From: Chitinophaga agri
Lineage (GTDB): Bacteria; Bacteroidota; Bacteroidia; Chitinophagales; Chitinophagaceae
NCBI RefSeq assembly: GCF_010093065.1
Contig: NZ_CP048113.1
Coordinates: 3,596,001 to 3,660,000, forward strand
Reading direction: 5' to 3'
DNA length: 64,000 nucleotides
The notes under the pieces were generated by a model. The model was not told where the DNA came from, made no database searches, and was given only the letters and a program-made list of their open reading frames with translations. This document shows positions 1 through 7,194 of this stretch, one piece after another; positions within the stretch are counted from its first letter, which is position 1, and the number at the start of each line of letters is the position of its first letter. The translations under genes and the position numbers were made by a program.

Positions 1-279
1 CAGTTCGCCTGAAAGCAGCTGTCTTTCAAATTCTGCATTTTCGCCTACATAAGATGATAACATCTTTTTGATCTGCCGTGTTTTCAACAGCAATCCGAGG
101 CCAAATTCATCTACACCGGCATTATTGGAAATACAGGTCAGTTGCTGTGTACCTTTCCGTACCAGCGCGGCAATACTGTTTTCGGGGATGCCGCACAAAC
201 CAAATCCGCCCAGCATCAGGGTTGCGCCATCGCGGATGTCATGCAATGCCTCATCGGCATTCGCTACAACTTTATTCAT
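1..279 (-). CDS. scoA: 3-oxoacid CoA-transferase subunit A (partial, C-terminus outside window)
   Basis: The first 93 residues of a CoA-transferase alpha subunit are present, and the gene runs off the left edge. The start is the ATG at 279. The N-terminus [12 protein letters not shown] is followed by a glycine-rich [13 protein letters not shown] segment and then the CISNNAGVD stretch, both typical of succinyl-CoA:3-oxoacid (acetoacetate) CoA-transferase subunit A. By family knowledge the enzyme moves CoA from succinyl-CoA to acetoacetate or a related 3-oxoacid as an A2B2 complex. The B subunit would be expected just beyond the window edge. It lies 27 bp after the DUF4296-type lipoprotein gene on the same strand and may be cotranscribed with it. 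Confidence 0.88.
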   Translation of the reverse strand, partial: MNKVVANADEALHDIRDGATLMLGGFGLCGIPENSIAALVRKGTQQLTCISNNAGVDEFGLGLLLKTRQIKKMLSSYVGENAEFERQLLSGEL

Positions 280-306
280 GTTTTGGTGATGTTTATCAAG
301 CGCAGG

Positions 307-846
307 TCAGGGCCTTAGCTTCACAGGCTTCGGTTGTGACAACCTCGAGCCTATTGGAAGGGGTGGAGAGACGATGCGCTTATCTTTCTTAACAAATGGA
401 ATTATTGTATCCTGTCCACTCCAAATTATTGGATTATTATTAACCGGCAAAAGCGAATTGATATTGGAGCCGTACTCCCTGTTCCGCACATTGACATCCA
501 ATGACTCTTTATCTTCTGATACAATAGCAAACATCATATCATATATGCCTTTGAACTTATCAGGATGGGACTCGTAATAAGCATAACTGTGGTTAAATTC
601 TTCCGGGGTTAGTTTATGCAGATCGAGGATCTGGCGGTAATACACCTTCAGACGTTCCTTCCGCACTGAATCGGTGACCACGACATTTATGCCATCCTCT
701 TCAAGACCAGCATAGGAATCGGCCAGATTCATATCCAGCAATACATCACGCATTTTTTCCTTCGGCAATACGTCACCCGGTACCTTGTCCGCTTCCCCGC
801 ATGCTGTGATCAACAGCACCAGGCAAACCGCTAATATTCTATACAT
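307..846 (-). CDS. Small lipoprotein of the DUF4296 type
   Basis: The protein has 179 residues and opens with a lipoprotein signal peptide, MYRILAVCLVLLITACG, with the lipobox cysteine at residue 16. The body carries the pattern seen in DUF4296 proteins of Bacteroidetes: a VLPKEKMRDVLLDMNLAD segment near residues 27-44 and a KLTPEEFNHSYAYYESHPD segment near residues 78-96. The C-terminus is proline- and lysine-rich. Its function is unknown; the signal sequence predicts an envelope location. It follows the PorD-like gene by 29 bp on the same strand. The family assignment is by recall of motif pattern only. Confidence 0.65.
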   Translation of the reverse strand: MYRILAVCLVLLITACGEADKVPGDVLPKEKMRDVLLDMNLADSYAGLEEDGINVVVTDSVRKERLKVYYRQILDLHKLTPEEFNHSYAYYESHPDKFKGIYDMMFAIVSEDKESLDVNVRNREYGSNINSLLPVNNNPIIWSGQDTIIPFVKKDKRIVSPPLPIGSRLSQPKPVKLRP

Positions 847-875
847 ACAGTGTTTTCTTCTTCAAAGATGCAAAG

Positions 876-1850
876 CTATTTCATCTGCTGGTATTTTGCA
901 GCATTGGTGACATCCATTTGTGCAAGTAACTGGGCTGCGCGGGTCCTCTCCTGGGGAGGAGACTTTGCAAAGATCTTCTGCAGTTCATCCGATTTGGCAC
1001 TGAAGAACACCGCCATCAGCATAGAGTTGGGTATATCCTGGTATACGGCATATAACATATTCAGGCAGTTCATGATGGAATTGCGCCCCTTATTCATATC
1101 CTCATACATCATATCCATTCCCTGACGATGGTACTGATACATCACATCATGGAAGCGGCTGAACTTCACATTCAGGAGATTATCCTGTAACCAGTAGCGG
1201 TTACGGTTGCCCTCGAAAGGTTTCCATCCTGAGATCTCCTTTGCATCTGGTGCATTACTCACGATGTTCAGTGCTTTCTTAAAATAGTCATCGCCTCCTT
1301 TTGCAGCAAAAGAGTCAGCGTCCAGGCCGAGTATGATATACGTGTAATACGCCAGGATAGCTGTCAGATTAGAGGCCAGCGGATCATTCCCTACAACACG
1401 GTTATCGCTGAATTCCAGCGGCTGGAACTCTACATAACGGAAGGCCACATTCACATCCTGCATATTCAGCGTACTGCTGAGGTATCCGGAATTGTAAACA
1501 GGGCGGGTAGACTGAATGGTCAGGTTAGCCCTGAAAGTATTATTACCCAGGTCTTCTGTGACCAGTAAGAGGAAGTTACATTCAATGCGCTCAGCAGGAG
1601 TATAGGCGTCGTCCGTCCATCTGCGGCCATTCAGAAATTCCTTCATAGCGTTCTGAAGGGTGGTGAAAACTTTTCTGCTGGTATTGTTGTTCAGCTTCGC
1701 GCCGGTAGTGACGGTCACATTTGCGCGAAGTTCCTGTGCCTGTGCGGCAGATAGTTCCAGGAAAATAGCCATCATCGACATCAGCAGCGCAAAGCAGTGG
1801 GTTTTATGCCTTGCACACCATAAGTAAGCGTTTGTTGCCATTGTGATCAT
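876..1850 (-). CDS. porD: DUF4835 / PorD-like exported protein
   Basis: The protein has 324 residues with an N-terminal signal sequence that is followed by AAQAQELRANVTV, so cleavage after AQA near residue 40 is likely. The mature part matches the layout of DUF4835 proteins: an early NNTSRKVFTTLQNAMKEFLN block, then YVEFQPLEFSDN, then AYYTYIILGLDADSF. This family sits beside coaBC in many Bacteroidetes and is annotated as PorD, a protein linked to type IX secretion; its biochemical role is not settled. It begins 22 bp after coaBC. A second ATG at 1841 is an equally good start. A T9SS-sorted protein is encoded at 32848-36108, so the cell is expected to have this system. Confidence 0.7.
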   Translation of the reverse strand: MITMATNAYLWCARHKTHCFALLMSMMAIFLELSAAQAQELRANVTVTTGAKLNNNTSRKVFTTLQNAMKEFLNGRRWTDDAYTPAERIECNFLLLVTEDLGNNTFRANLTIQSTRPVYNSGYLSSTLNMQDVNVAFRYVEFQPLEFSDNRVVGNDPLASNLTAILAYYTYIILGLDADSFAAKGGDDYFKKALNIVSNAPDAKEISGWKPFEGNRNRYWLQDNLLNVKFSRFHDVMYQYHRQGMDMMYEDMNKGRNSIMNCLNMLYAVYQDIPNSMLMAVFFSAKSDELQKIFAKSPPQERTRAAQLLAQMDVTNAAKYQQMK

Positions 1851-1872
1851 TCTGAGTTATAAGAGCAATGAT

Positions 1873-3159
1873 TTATACGATGAGGTGGGCGCCATTGGCA
1901 GGTAGCATTTCAACAATGCTATTCACAATATCCTGCGCAACCTCCAGTTTGGATTTTAGTGGTAGCTCCCTGGCATCACCGTTTTTGTTAAACAAGGTCA
2001 CCTTATTGGTATCATGATTAAAGCCGGCGCCTTTATCATTCAGGGAGTTCATTACAACAAGGTCCAGGTGTTTCTCACGCAGCTTCTTTAATGCGTATTC
2101 CTTTTCGTTGTTGGTTTCCAGGGAGAAACCCACCAGCACCTGTTTGTCTGTGCGTGTAGCACCCAGCGTACGCAGGATGTCTTTGGTCTTCTCCAGTTCC
2201 AGGGTCAGGGCATCCCCTTCTCCTTTCTTCATTTTGATGTCTGCAACGTGCTTAGGTCGGTAATCGGCAACAGCTGCAGCCATAACGATCACTTCAGACT
2301 GGGCGAAATGCACTTCACTTCCGTTGAACATCTCTTCCGCAGTTACGACCCGGATGGTCTTTACGGCGGGATTGGCAGCTGACAGTCCCGTAGGACCCAA
2401 TACCAGGGTCACATCTGCACCAGCCGCCGCCAGTGCGTCAGCAATCGCTATACCCATTTTACCGCTGGAGTGATTACTGATATAACGTACAGGGTCGAGC
2501 GGTTCTTGCGTAGGACCGGCAGTGACCAGGGCTTTTTTTCCTGCCAATGGCAGTGTAGCGCCGTTAACAGCCTGCTGTTCAGTCGTCTGTGTGATGGCAG
2601 CAGCCGGCATGGTAGCAGCAATATTATTAAAATGTGTATGAAGGTATTGTACAATGTTTTCGGGTTCGGCCATACGACCTTCTCCGAATAATCCGCTGGC
2701 CAGTTCACCTTTCTCAACTGGAAGTTGCTGATGACCAAAGGATAACAGCCGGGTGATGTTGGCGCGGGTAGCAGGGTGATGCCACATGTCCTCATCCATG
2801 GCAGGCGCAAAGAGCACCGGGCAGGTAGCAGACAGATAAGTGGCCATCAGGAGGTTATCGCAGGCACCGCTGGCCATTTTGGAAAGTGTATTGGCAGAAG
2901 CGGGAGCGATGAGCATAACATCGGCCCAGCGGCCCAGCATGACGTGGTTGTTCCAGCTCTGGTTATTGCTGATGGTGACAGGCACTTCATGTTTGGAGAG
3001 CGTTGCCAGGGTCAACGGGGTAATAAAATCACAGGCGGAGGGTGTCATGACCACTTTTACGTCAGCACCTTCTTTTACCAGGAGGCGTACGAGTGTAGCA
3101 GCTTTATAGGCAGCGATGCTACCGGATACACCTAATAATATTTTCTTTCCTTGAAGCAT
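1873..3159 (-). CDS. coaBC: CoA biosynthesis bifunctional protein CoaBC (Dfp)
   Basis: This is a 428-residue fusion of phosphopantothenoylcysteine decarboxylase (N-terminal, FMN) and phosphopantothenate-cysteine ligase (C-terminal). Visible decarboxylase motifs are GVSGSIAAYKA at the flavin site, APASANTLSKMASG, and PAMDEDMW, which corresponds to the PxMNxxMW motif. The ligase half shows the ITAGPTQEP-like VTAGPTQEPLDPVRYISN motif and the KMKKG lysine motif. The two activities turn 4-phosphopantothenate into 4-phosphopantetheine. I start at the ATG at 3159: the frame opens upstream at a TTG (3180) that overlaps the terminator of rpoZ. The order bamD-rpoZ-coaBC-porD is typical of Bacteroidetes. 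Confidence 0.95.
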   Translation of the reverse strand: MLQGKKILLGVSGSIAAYKAATLVRLLVKEGADVKVVMTPSACDFITPLTLATLSKHEVPVTISNNQSWNNHVMLGRWADVMLIAPASANTLSKMASGACDNLLMATYLSATCPVLFAPAMDEDMWHHPATRANITRLLSFGHQQLPVEKGELASGLFGEGRMAEPENIVQYLHTHFNNIAATMPAAAITQTTEQQAVNGATLPLAGKKALVTAGPTQEPLDPVRYISNHSSGKMGIAIADALAAAGADVTLVLGPTGLSAANPAVKTIRVVTAEEMFNGSEVHFAQSEVIVMAAAVADYRPKHVADIKMKKGEGDALTLELEKTKDILRTLGATRTDKQVLVGFSLETNNEKEYALKKLREKHLDLVVMNSLNDKGAGFNHDTNKVTLFNKNGDARELPLKSKLEVAQDIVNSIVEMLPANGAHLIV

Positions 3160-3178
3160 GACCTTATTGGCATTAAAC

Positions 3179-3210
3179 AAAAAAGGCGGCAGAAAATATA
3201 TTCTGCCGCC
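3179..3210 (-). terminator. Rho-independent terminator after rpoZ
   Basis: A 10 bp perfect stem (3185-3194 with 3201-3210) and a 6 nt AT loop is followed on the minus strand by six T residues (3184-3179). It sits 30 bp beyond the rpoZ stop and 20 bp before the coaBC start, so bamD-rpoZ may be partly separated from coaBC transcription. Confidence 0.8.
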
Positions 3211-3240
3211 ATGAAGTTAGATATTTTTCAGTCAAACTAC

Positions 3241-3582
3241 TTAGCTATATAAGTCGTCGTCATTCCTGCGGAAGTAGATCTTATCTTCCAGGAATTCCAT
3301 GGTTGCCTGGATAGCCGGATTAGCCATCCTTTCATAGAAACGGGAGATTTCGATCTGCTCTTTGTTCTCGTGCACTTCCTCCAGGTTATCTGTGTGGCTG
3401 GCAAATTCTTCCAGCTTGGAGTGCAGTTCTTCCTTCACAGATATGTTGATCTGATTGGCGCGTTTAGCGATAACTGCAATAGACTCATACAGGTTGCCAG
3501 TTTTACTCTTGATCTCGGTGGTGTTTTTTGTTTCAACCATCGGATTAAGGCTGCTGGTGAGACCTCTTTTTATTTTGCTCAT
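3241..3582 (-). CDS. rpoZ: DNA-directed RNA polymerase omega subunit (Bacteroidetes RpoZ type)
   Basis: The protein has 113 residues. The central SKTGNLYESIAVIAKRANQI segment is the omega/Rpb6 signature, in which a conserved stretch supports folding and assembly of the beta-prime subunit. It differs from proteobacterial omega in having an N-terminal KRGLTSSLNP extension and an acidic C-terminal helix that ends in RRNDDDLYS, the form usual in Bacteroidetes. It is encoded 23 bp downstream of bamD and is followed by a clear terminator. It is too short for domain certainty by eye, but both motif and neighbourhood agree. Confidence 0.85.
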   Translation of the reverse strand: MSKIKRGLTSSLNPMVETKNTTEIKSKTGNLYESIAVIAKRANQINISVKEELHSKLEEFASHTDNLEEVHENKEQIEISRFYERMANPAIQATMEFLEDKIYFRRNDDDLYS

Positions 3583-3605
3583 TCTCCAGGGAATTATTGT
3601 GATTA

Positions 3606-4526
3606 TTAATTGTTTTTAGATTCAGTACCGGCTTCTTCTTTCACATCTTTCGCCTTTTCTGCCTTATTAGCAGCTTTTTTTACCTTTTTCTCATCTTTCT
3701 TGGAACGTTCCGGTTTATTATAACTATCCAGTGTTTTTATATTGCCTTGTGCTAAGGTATAATATTTTTCTGCATCGGGCTTCAGTTTGCTGGCGGAGTA
3801 ATGGTCGGCGAAATCAAGGTATTCGCTCACTACATCTTCATAGCGTTCTTTTTGTTTTTCCCAGATGCTGTTTTTAGCATATTGGTAATAAGCCTTGATA
3901 GCCATGTACTTATAAGAATCGCTCTTATCTGAATCCGGGAACTGGCGCATCAGGCTTTTAAAGGTGATGGCGGCAGCGTGGTAATGGCCAAGGTTATAGT
4001 ATAGCTCTGCGTTATTGTATTCTTTCTTCTCCAGTTTACGGCGGCTCAGTTCAATTACCAGGTTAGCTTCAGGTACTTTATCCGATGTCGGATAGTTGTT
4101 GATGAAGGTTTGCATGGCAGCGATAGCCTTCTGGGTGTTGGTCTGGTCGAGCGCTACTTTAGGGGACTGTTTATAATAGCAGTAAGCCTGCATATAGTCC
4201 ATTTCCGTTGCTCTTGGACTGTTAGGGAAGTTATCGAGGTAGTTTTTAAAATAGAAACCGGCCTGCACATAATCTTTCATTTTGTAAGAGCAATAGCAGT
4301 AGTTGTAGTACATGGGCTCGTACTTATCGGTTCCCTTATAAACCTGGAATAAAGATTCATACAACCCCTGAGCAGCGGTATATTTCTTTTTTGCATACAG
4401 CTTATCAGCGTATGCCAGCTTGGCCTCATAATCCTTGCTTTTTTCAATTTTGCGCAGCTCAGTATTACAGGATACCACAGCTGTTACCGCTACAAAGAGA
4501 CTAATGTATAAAACTAATTTCCGCAT
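3606..4526 (-). CDS. bamD: Outer membrane assembly lipoprotein BamD (YfiO)
   Basis: This 306-residue lipoprotein has a signal peptide and lipobox ending VVSCN (cysteine near residue 20). It is built of TPR-like helices: YAKKKYTAAQGLYESL, YCYCSYKMKDYVQAGFYFKNYL and DKVPEANLVIELSRRKLEKKEYNNAELYY can be followed in order. BamD is the essential TPR lipoprotein of the BAM complex, which folds beta-barrel proteins into the outer membrane. The C-terminus is a lysine- and alanine-rich tail of about 40 residues (KKDEKKVKKAANKAEKAKD) that is probably disordered. It is the first gene of the leftward group and faces mraZ across an 800 bp intergenic region. Confidence 0.9.
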   Translation of the reverse strand: MRKLVLYISLFVAVTAVVSCNTELRKIEKSKDYEAKLAYADKLYAKKKYTAAQGLYESLFQVYKGTDKYEPMYYNYCYCSYKMKDYVQAGFYFKNYLDNFPNSPRATEMDYMQAYCYYKQSPKVALDQTNTQKAIAAMQTFINNYPTSDKVPEANLVIELSRRKLEKKEYNNAELYYNLGHYHAAAITFKSLMRQFPDSDKSDSYKYMAIKAYYQYAKNSIWEKQKERYEDVVSEYLDFADHYSASKLKPDAEKYYTLAQGNIKTLDSYNKPERSKKDEKKVKKAANKAEKAKDVKEEAGTESKNN

Positions 4527-4534
4527 AAAGAGGG

Positions 4535-4542
4535 CAAAGTTA
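4535..4542 (-). promoter_or_regulatory. Candidate -7 element for bamD
   Basis: The minus strand reads TAACTTTG, a match to the Bacteroidetes -7 consensus TAnnTTTG, only 8 nt before the bamD ATG. No TTG is found at the expected -33 spacing. If it is used, the bamD transcript would have almost no leader. Confidence 0.35.
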
Positions 4543-4622
4543 AGAATTAAATGTAAATGTAAGGTAGGCCGGGAATCGAAGCTGTTAAAATTTTGTAAAA
4601 GCCGTGATTGGTGGCGCCTTTT

Positions 4623-4666
4623 TCCACTTTTCTACACCAAAAGAGTGGTTTTCCACTTTTTACCAC
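4623..4666 (-). promoter_or_regulatory. Two pairs of 10 bp-phased GTG boxes upstream of bamD (candidate MraZ or DnaA sites)
   Basis: On the minus strand two pairs of GTGKN boxes are seen, each pair spaced exactly 10 bp: GTGGT (4666-4662) with GTGGA (4656-4652), and GTGTA (4637-4633) with GTGGA (4627-4623). The intervening bases are A-rich (AAAAA, GAAAA), as in the array before mraZ. MraZ binds short direct repeats of TGGGN or AAAGTGK type in other bacteria. The same sequence (TTTTCCACT on the plus strand, twice) also resembles a degenerate DnaA box, so the assignment is open. They lie about 95-140 bp upstream of bamD. Confidence 0.35.
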
Positions 4667-4693
4667 GACAGGGCTTATTCCCGCTTTAGTATC

Positions 4694-4791
4694 GGTTTGT
4701 ATTCGGTCAGGTGAGCTTTCTCTTACGTTTCTCTTACGTTTTAAGACGTAGGAGGAACGTAAGAGAAAGCTTACCTGACCAAATACAAACC
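4694..4791. repeat. 98 bp near-perfect inverted repeat (long hairpin)
   Basis: Left arm 4694-4729 and right arm 4756-4791 are inverted copies of each other over 36 bp with two differences, separated by a 26 bp loop. Inside the left half an 11 bp unit, TTTCTCTTACG, is present twice in tandem (4717-4727 and 4728-4738). No T tract follows either arm, so it does not look like a simple terminator. The ends do not show an obvious target-site duplication. It could be a small miniature-transposon-like element, a cruciform site or a structured RNA. Confidence 0.8.
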
Positions 4792-5008
4792 AAAGACAAA
4801 CTATACCATAAGACGAACAAAAAGAACTTGTTATCGACCAGATCACCACCCTGGGAGATGTAATCCGGACTTTGTTCGACTATTTATGGGATGGCAAATA
4901 ACGGCGTTTAGCTGGAATATAAAAAACGGGGAAAAGAAAGCTGCAAAAAAGATACTGACATACTGGTGATACGCTCGGGGACAGTCGATTCATAACAGAC
5001 TGATGTAA

Positions 5009-5238
5009 TGTGAAAACACGGAAAATGTGGATAACCGATGTGAAAACTGACGAAAAATCGGGAACGAAAGACCAGTGGGAGTATACCCGGAGTTTGACTT
5101 CACCCGTTCAATAACGTTATGCACATCGAAATCAGACTTATAAACACTACAAACACACATTATCAACATTCACAAACAATACCTGTATAACAAAACCTAT
5201 ACGAGTCAATATTATAGGCAAAAAAAAGCTGTGGAAAA
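5009..5238. other. DnaA-box-like cluster in an AT-rich divergent intergenic region (candidate oriC or DnaA-regulated site)
   Basis: Seven 9-mers related to the DnaA box lie within 230 bp. TGTGGATAA (5026-5034) is a perfect TTATCCACA on the minus strand. TTATGCACA (5117-5125) fits TTATNCACA. TGTGGAAAA (5230-5238) fits the relaxed TTWTNCACA on the minus strand. TTATAAACA (5138-5146), TTATCAACA (5160-5168) and two copies of TGTGAAAAC (5009-5017, 5039-5047) each have one mismatch. The stretch 5138-5266 is very AT-rich. Genes diverge from this region on both sides. This is motif reading only; whether it is the chromosomal origin is inference. Confidence 0.4.
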
Positions 5239-5266
5239 AATTTATAATTCATTTTTTCGTTAGAGA

Positions 5267-5302
5267 GTGGGAAAAAGTGTTATTTTGTGTTAGAAAATGT
5301 TT
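5267..5302 (+). promoter_or_regulatory. Candidate MraZ operator: four GTG boxes at 10 bp spacing before mraZ
   Basis: GTGGGA (5267), GTGTTA (5277), GTGTTA (5287) and ATGTTT (5297) start exactly 10 bp apart with A/T-rich 4-5 bp between them. MraZ autoregulates the dcw operon in other bacteria by binding three or four short repeats spaced by 5 nt before its own gene. A weak -7-like TTATTTTG (5280-5287) overlaps the boxes, which would fit repression. The third box coincides with a GTG that opens the longest mraZ frame, an argument that this GTG is operator sequence and not a start codon. Confidence 0.55.
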
Positions 5303-5325
5303 TTCAAGGACTTTCGCCCCCAAAT

Positions 5326-5793
5326 ATGACAGGCTTTCTCGGTGAATATGAGGCTACGTTGGATGCAAAAGGACGCTTTCTACTACCGGCAGGCTTTAAA
5401 AAGCAACTGGCAGAGAGCGCAGGAGAACAGTTTGTAATCAACCGAGGGTTTGAAAAGTGTTTGTCTTTGTATCCCATGAATGAATGGCAGCCAATTTTTG
5501 AGCGGATCAGTAAACTCAACGACTTTGATCCGAAAGTTAGAGAATTCAGGCGCTATTTTTTGAACGGAGCTACAATATGTGAACTGGACAGTGCAGGGAG
5601 GTTATTGGTACCAAAAAATTTAATGACCTACGCTTCGCTCGAAAAAAACATCGTGCTGGCAGCGGCGACAAATAAGATAGAGATCTGGGATCAAGGTAAA
5701 TACCAGGAGTTCTTTGAAAATTTCTCACCAGGAGCATTTAGCGACCTGGCCCAGCAAGTAATGGGAGGCGGGGATAATAACATTTCGATTTAA
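5326..5793 (+). CDS. mraZ: Transcriptional regulator MraZ
   Basis: The 155-residue protein contains the two SpoVT/AbrB-like halves of MraZ: GEYEATLDAKGRFLLPAGF at residues 5-23 and ATICELDSAGRLLVPKNLM near residues 81-100, each with the DxKGR/DxAGR core. MraZ forms a ring-shaped oligomer and binds repeats in front of its own gene to regulate the dcw operon. I start at the ATG at 5326, because the GTG at 5287 lies within the candidate operator boxes and would add 13 residues unlike the family. It is the first gene of a 16 kb division and wall operon and ends 8 bp before rsmH. Confidence 0.95.
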   Translation: MTGFLGEYEATLDAKGRFLLPAGFKKQLAESAGEQFVINRGFEKCLSLYPMNEWQPIFERISKLNDFDPKVREFRRYFLNGATICELDSAGRLLVPKNLMTYASLEKNIVLAAATNKIEIWDQGKYQEFFENFSPGAFSDLAQQVMGGGDNNISI

Positions 5794-5801
5794 TTGACTG
5801 T

Positions 5802-6710
5802 ATGGAAGAAGCTTCAGCATATCATCTGCCCGTATTACTGCAGGAAGTGATCACGAACCTGCAGATACAACCTGACGGTGTATATGTAGACGCCACTTTT
5901 GGTGGTGGGGGCCACTCCAGGGCAATCCTGGAAAAGCTAAATGAGCATGGCAGACTGATCGTATTTGACCAGGATGAAGATGCATACAACAACCGGATAG
6001 ATGACCCAAGGGTCACCTTTGTTCAACACAACTTCCGGCATTTGCAACGCTTCCTCCGGTTGCACAAGTCTGTACCGGTAGACGGTATCCTTGCTGACCT
6101 GGGAGTATCCTCCTGGCAGTTTGATACCCCGGAGAGAGGGTTCAGTACCCGTTTCGACGGCGACCTGGACATGCGGATGGATAAACGTACAACACTGACC
6201 GCTGCATCACTGCTCCAGTCCTCTACTGAAAAAGAACTGCATCTGATGTTTCAGAATTACGGGGAAGTAACAAACGCCCGTACACTGGCAAAAACCATCG
6301 TGCAGGAACGCAAGGCTAGGCCAATGCGAACGATTAATGAATTTAAATCTGTAATTCAGCCGATAGTAAAAGGCAATCCGCAGAAATATCTGGCCCAGGT
6401 TTTCCAGGCCCTGCGAATTGTTGTCAATGATGAATTTGGTGCCCTGAAAGACATGCTGACCCAGTCAGCTGAAGTGCTGAAACCAGGTGGAAAACTGGCG
6501 ATTATCACTTTTCACTCACTGGAAGACAGGCTGGTGAAAAATTTTATGAAAACGGGACAATTTGAAGCACAAGACGAAACGTTCTCTTACGAAACACCGC
6601 CTAAACTATTCAAGTTAGTCACTAAGAAACCAGTTACTGCCAGCCCCGAAGAGCTCAAACGCAATACAAGGTCCCGAAGTGCAAAACTGAGGGTTGCTGA
6701 AAAACTATAA
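5802..6710 (+). CDS. rsmH: 16S rRNA (cytosine1402-N4)-methyltransferase RsmH
   Basis: The protein has 302 residues. The N-terminal HLPVLLQEVI and the SAM-binding motif YVDATFGGGGHSRAIL (about residues 29-44) are diagnostic, as are LADLGVSSWQFDTPERGFS and the C-terminal FHSLEDRLVKNFM and NTRSRSAKLRVAEK segments. The enzyme methylates N4 of C1402 in the decoding centre of 16S rRNA, using S-adenosylmethionine. Its place after mraZ is the standard dcw order. Length and motifs are complete. Confidence 0.97.
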   Translation: MEEASAYHLPVLLQEVITNLQIQPDGVYVDATFGGGGHSRAILEKLNEHGRLIVFDQDEDAYNNRIDDPRVTFVQHNFRHLQRFLRLHKSVPVDGILADLGVSSWQFDTPERGFSTRFDGDLDMRMDKRTTLTAASLLQSSTEKELHLMFQNYGEVTNARTLAKTIVQERKARPMRTINEFKSVIQPIVKGNPQKYLAQVFQALRIVVNDEFGALKDMLTQSAEVLKPGGKLAIITFHSLEDRLVKNFMKTGQFEAQDETFSYETPPKLFKLVTKKPVTASPEELKRNTRSRSAKLRVAEKL

Positions 6711-6790
6711 AGATCGATTATGAATCCGCTATGCCAATGTACTTGTCACCCGACGGGATGCATTGGCTTAGCAGCATAAAGTAATATAAC

Positions 6791-7174
6791 GTGTTGCAGG
6801 AAGAAGAAGCATACATATCAGCCGAAGAAGAGGCCCCGGAAGAAAAGCCGGCCATCTCGGAACAACCGGAACACAGAAAAGAATGGCGTCTGCGGATCAA
6901 CTACAGGGCCATTACGCAAAACATGCCCTTTATTCTGTTCCTTTCCGCTCTCGCCCTGATATATATCGCTAATAGTCATCTTGCAGAAAAAAAGATCCGG
7001 AGTATCAATAAACTCGGCAGGGAAATCAAAGAACTGAAATGGGAGTACCTCAACGTTAAAAGTGAACTGATGTTCCGGAGTAAAATGAGCGAAGTGAGCA
7101 AAGCTGTAGAACCCATGGGGTTAAAACCGCTAAGCTCTCCGCCACAAAAAATAGAACTGGAGAAAAAGGAATAA
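6791..7174 (+). CDS. ftsL: FtsL-like cell division protein
   Basis: This is a 127-residue bitopic membrane protein. A charged, glutamate-rich cytoplasmic N-terminus (about 45 residues) precedes a single membrane segment, FILFLSALALIYIANSHL (near residues 48-65). A periplasmic coiled-coil region follows (KIRSINKLGREIKELKWEY), with a proline-rich end. This is the architecture of FtsL in Bacteroidetes. FtsL pairs with the FtsB/DivIC-type protein and FtsQ to activate septal wall synthesis. The start is a GTG at 6791, since no nearby ATG exists. Its place between rsmH and the transpeptidase is where ftsL is found in other phyla, which is the strongest argument for the name. Confidence 0.8.
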   Translation: MLQEEEAYISAEEEAPEEKPAISEQPEHRKEWRLRINYRAITQNMPFILFLSALALIYIANSHLAEKKIRSINKLGREIKELKWEYLNVKSELMFRSKMSEVSKAVEPMGLKPLSSPPQKIELEKKE

Positions 7175-7194
7175 CCTTTTATACATAACAAACA

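Noticed and set aside
871..878. TAGCTTTG on the minus strand as a promoter for the DUF4296 lipoprotein
   Set aside because: It overlaps the stop codon of the PorD-like gene, lacks a -33 element, and the genes are close enough to be cotranscribed.
4694..4791. The long inverted repeat as a terminator of bamD or mraZ transcription
   Set aside because: It lies upstream of both divergent genes and has no T tract after either arm.
4547..4849. 100-residue minus-strand open frame in the bamD-mraZ gap
   Set aside because: It runs through the long inverted repeat and the phased GTG boxes, has no recognizable motif, and its composition does not look coding.
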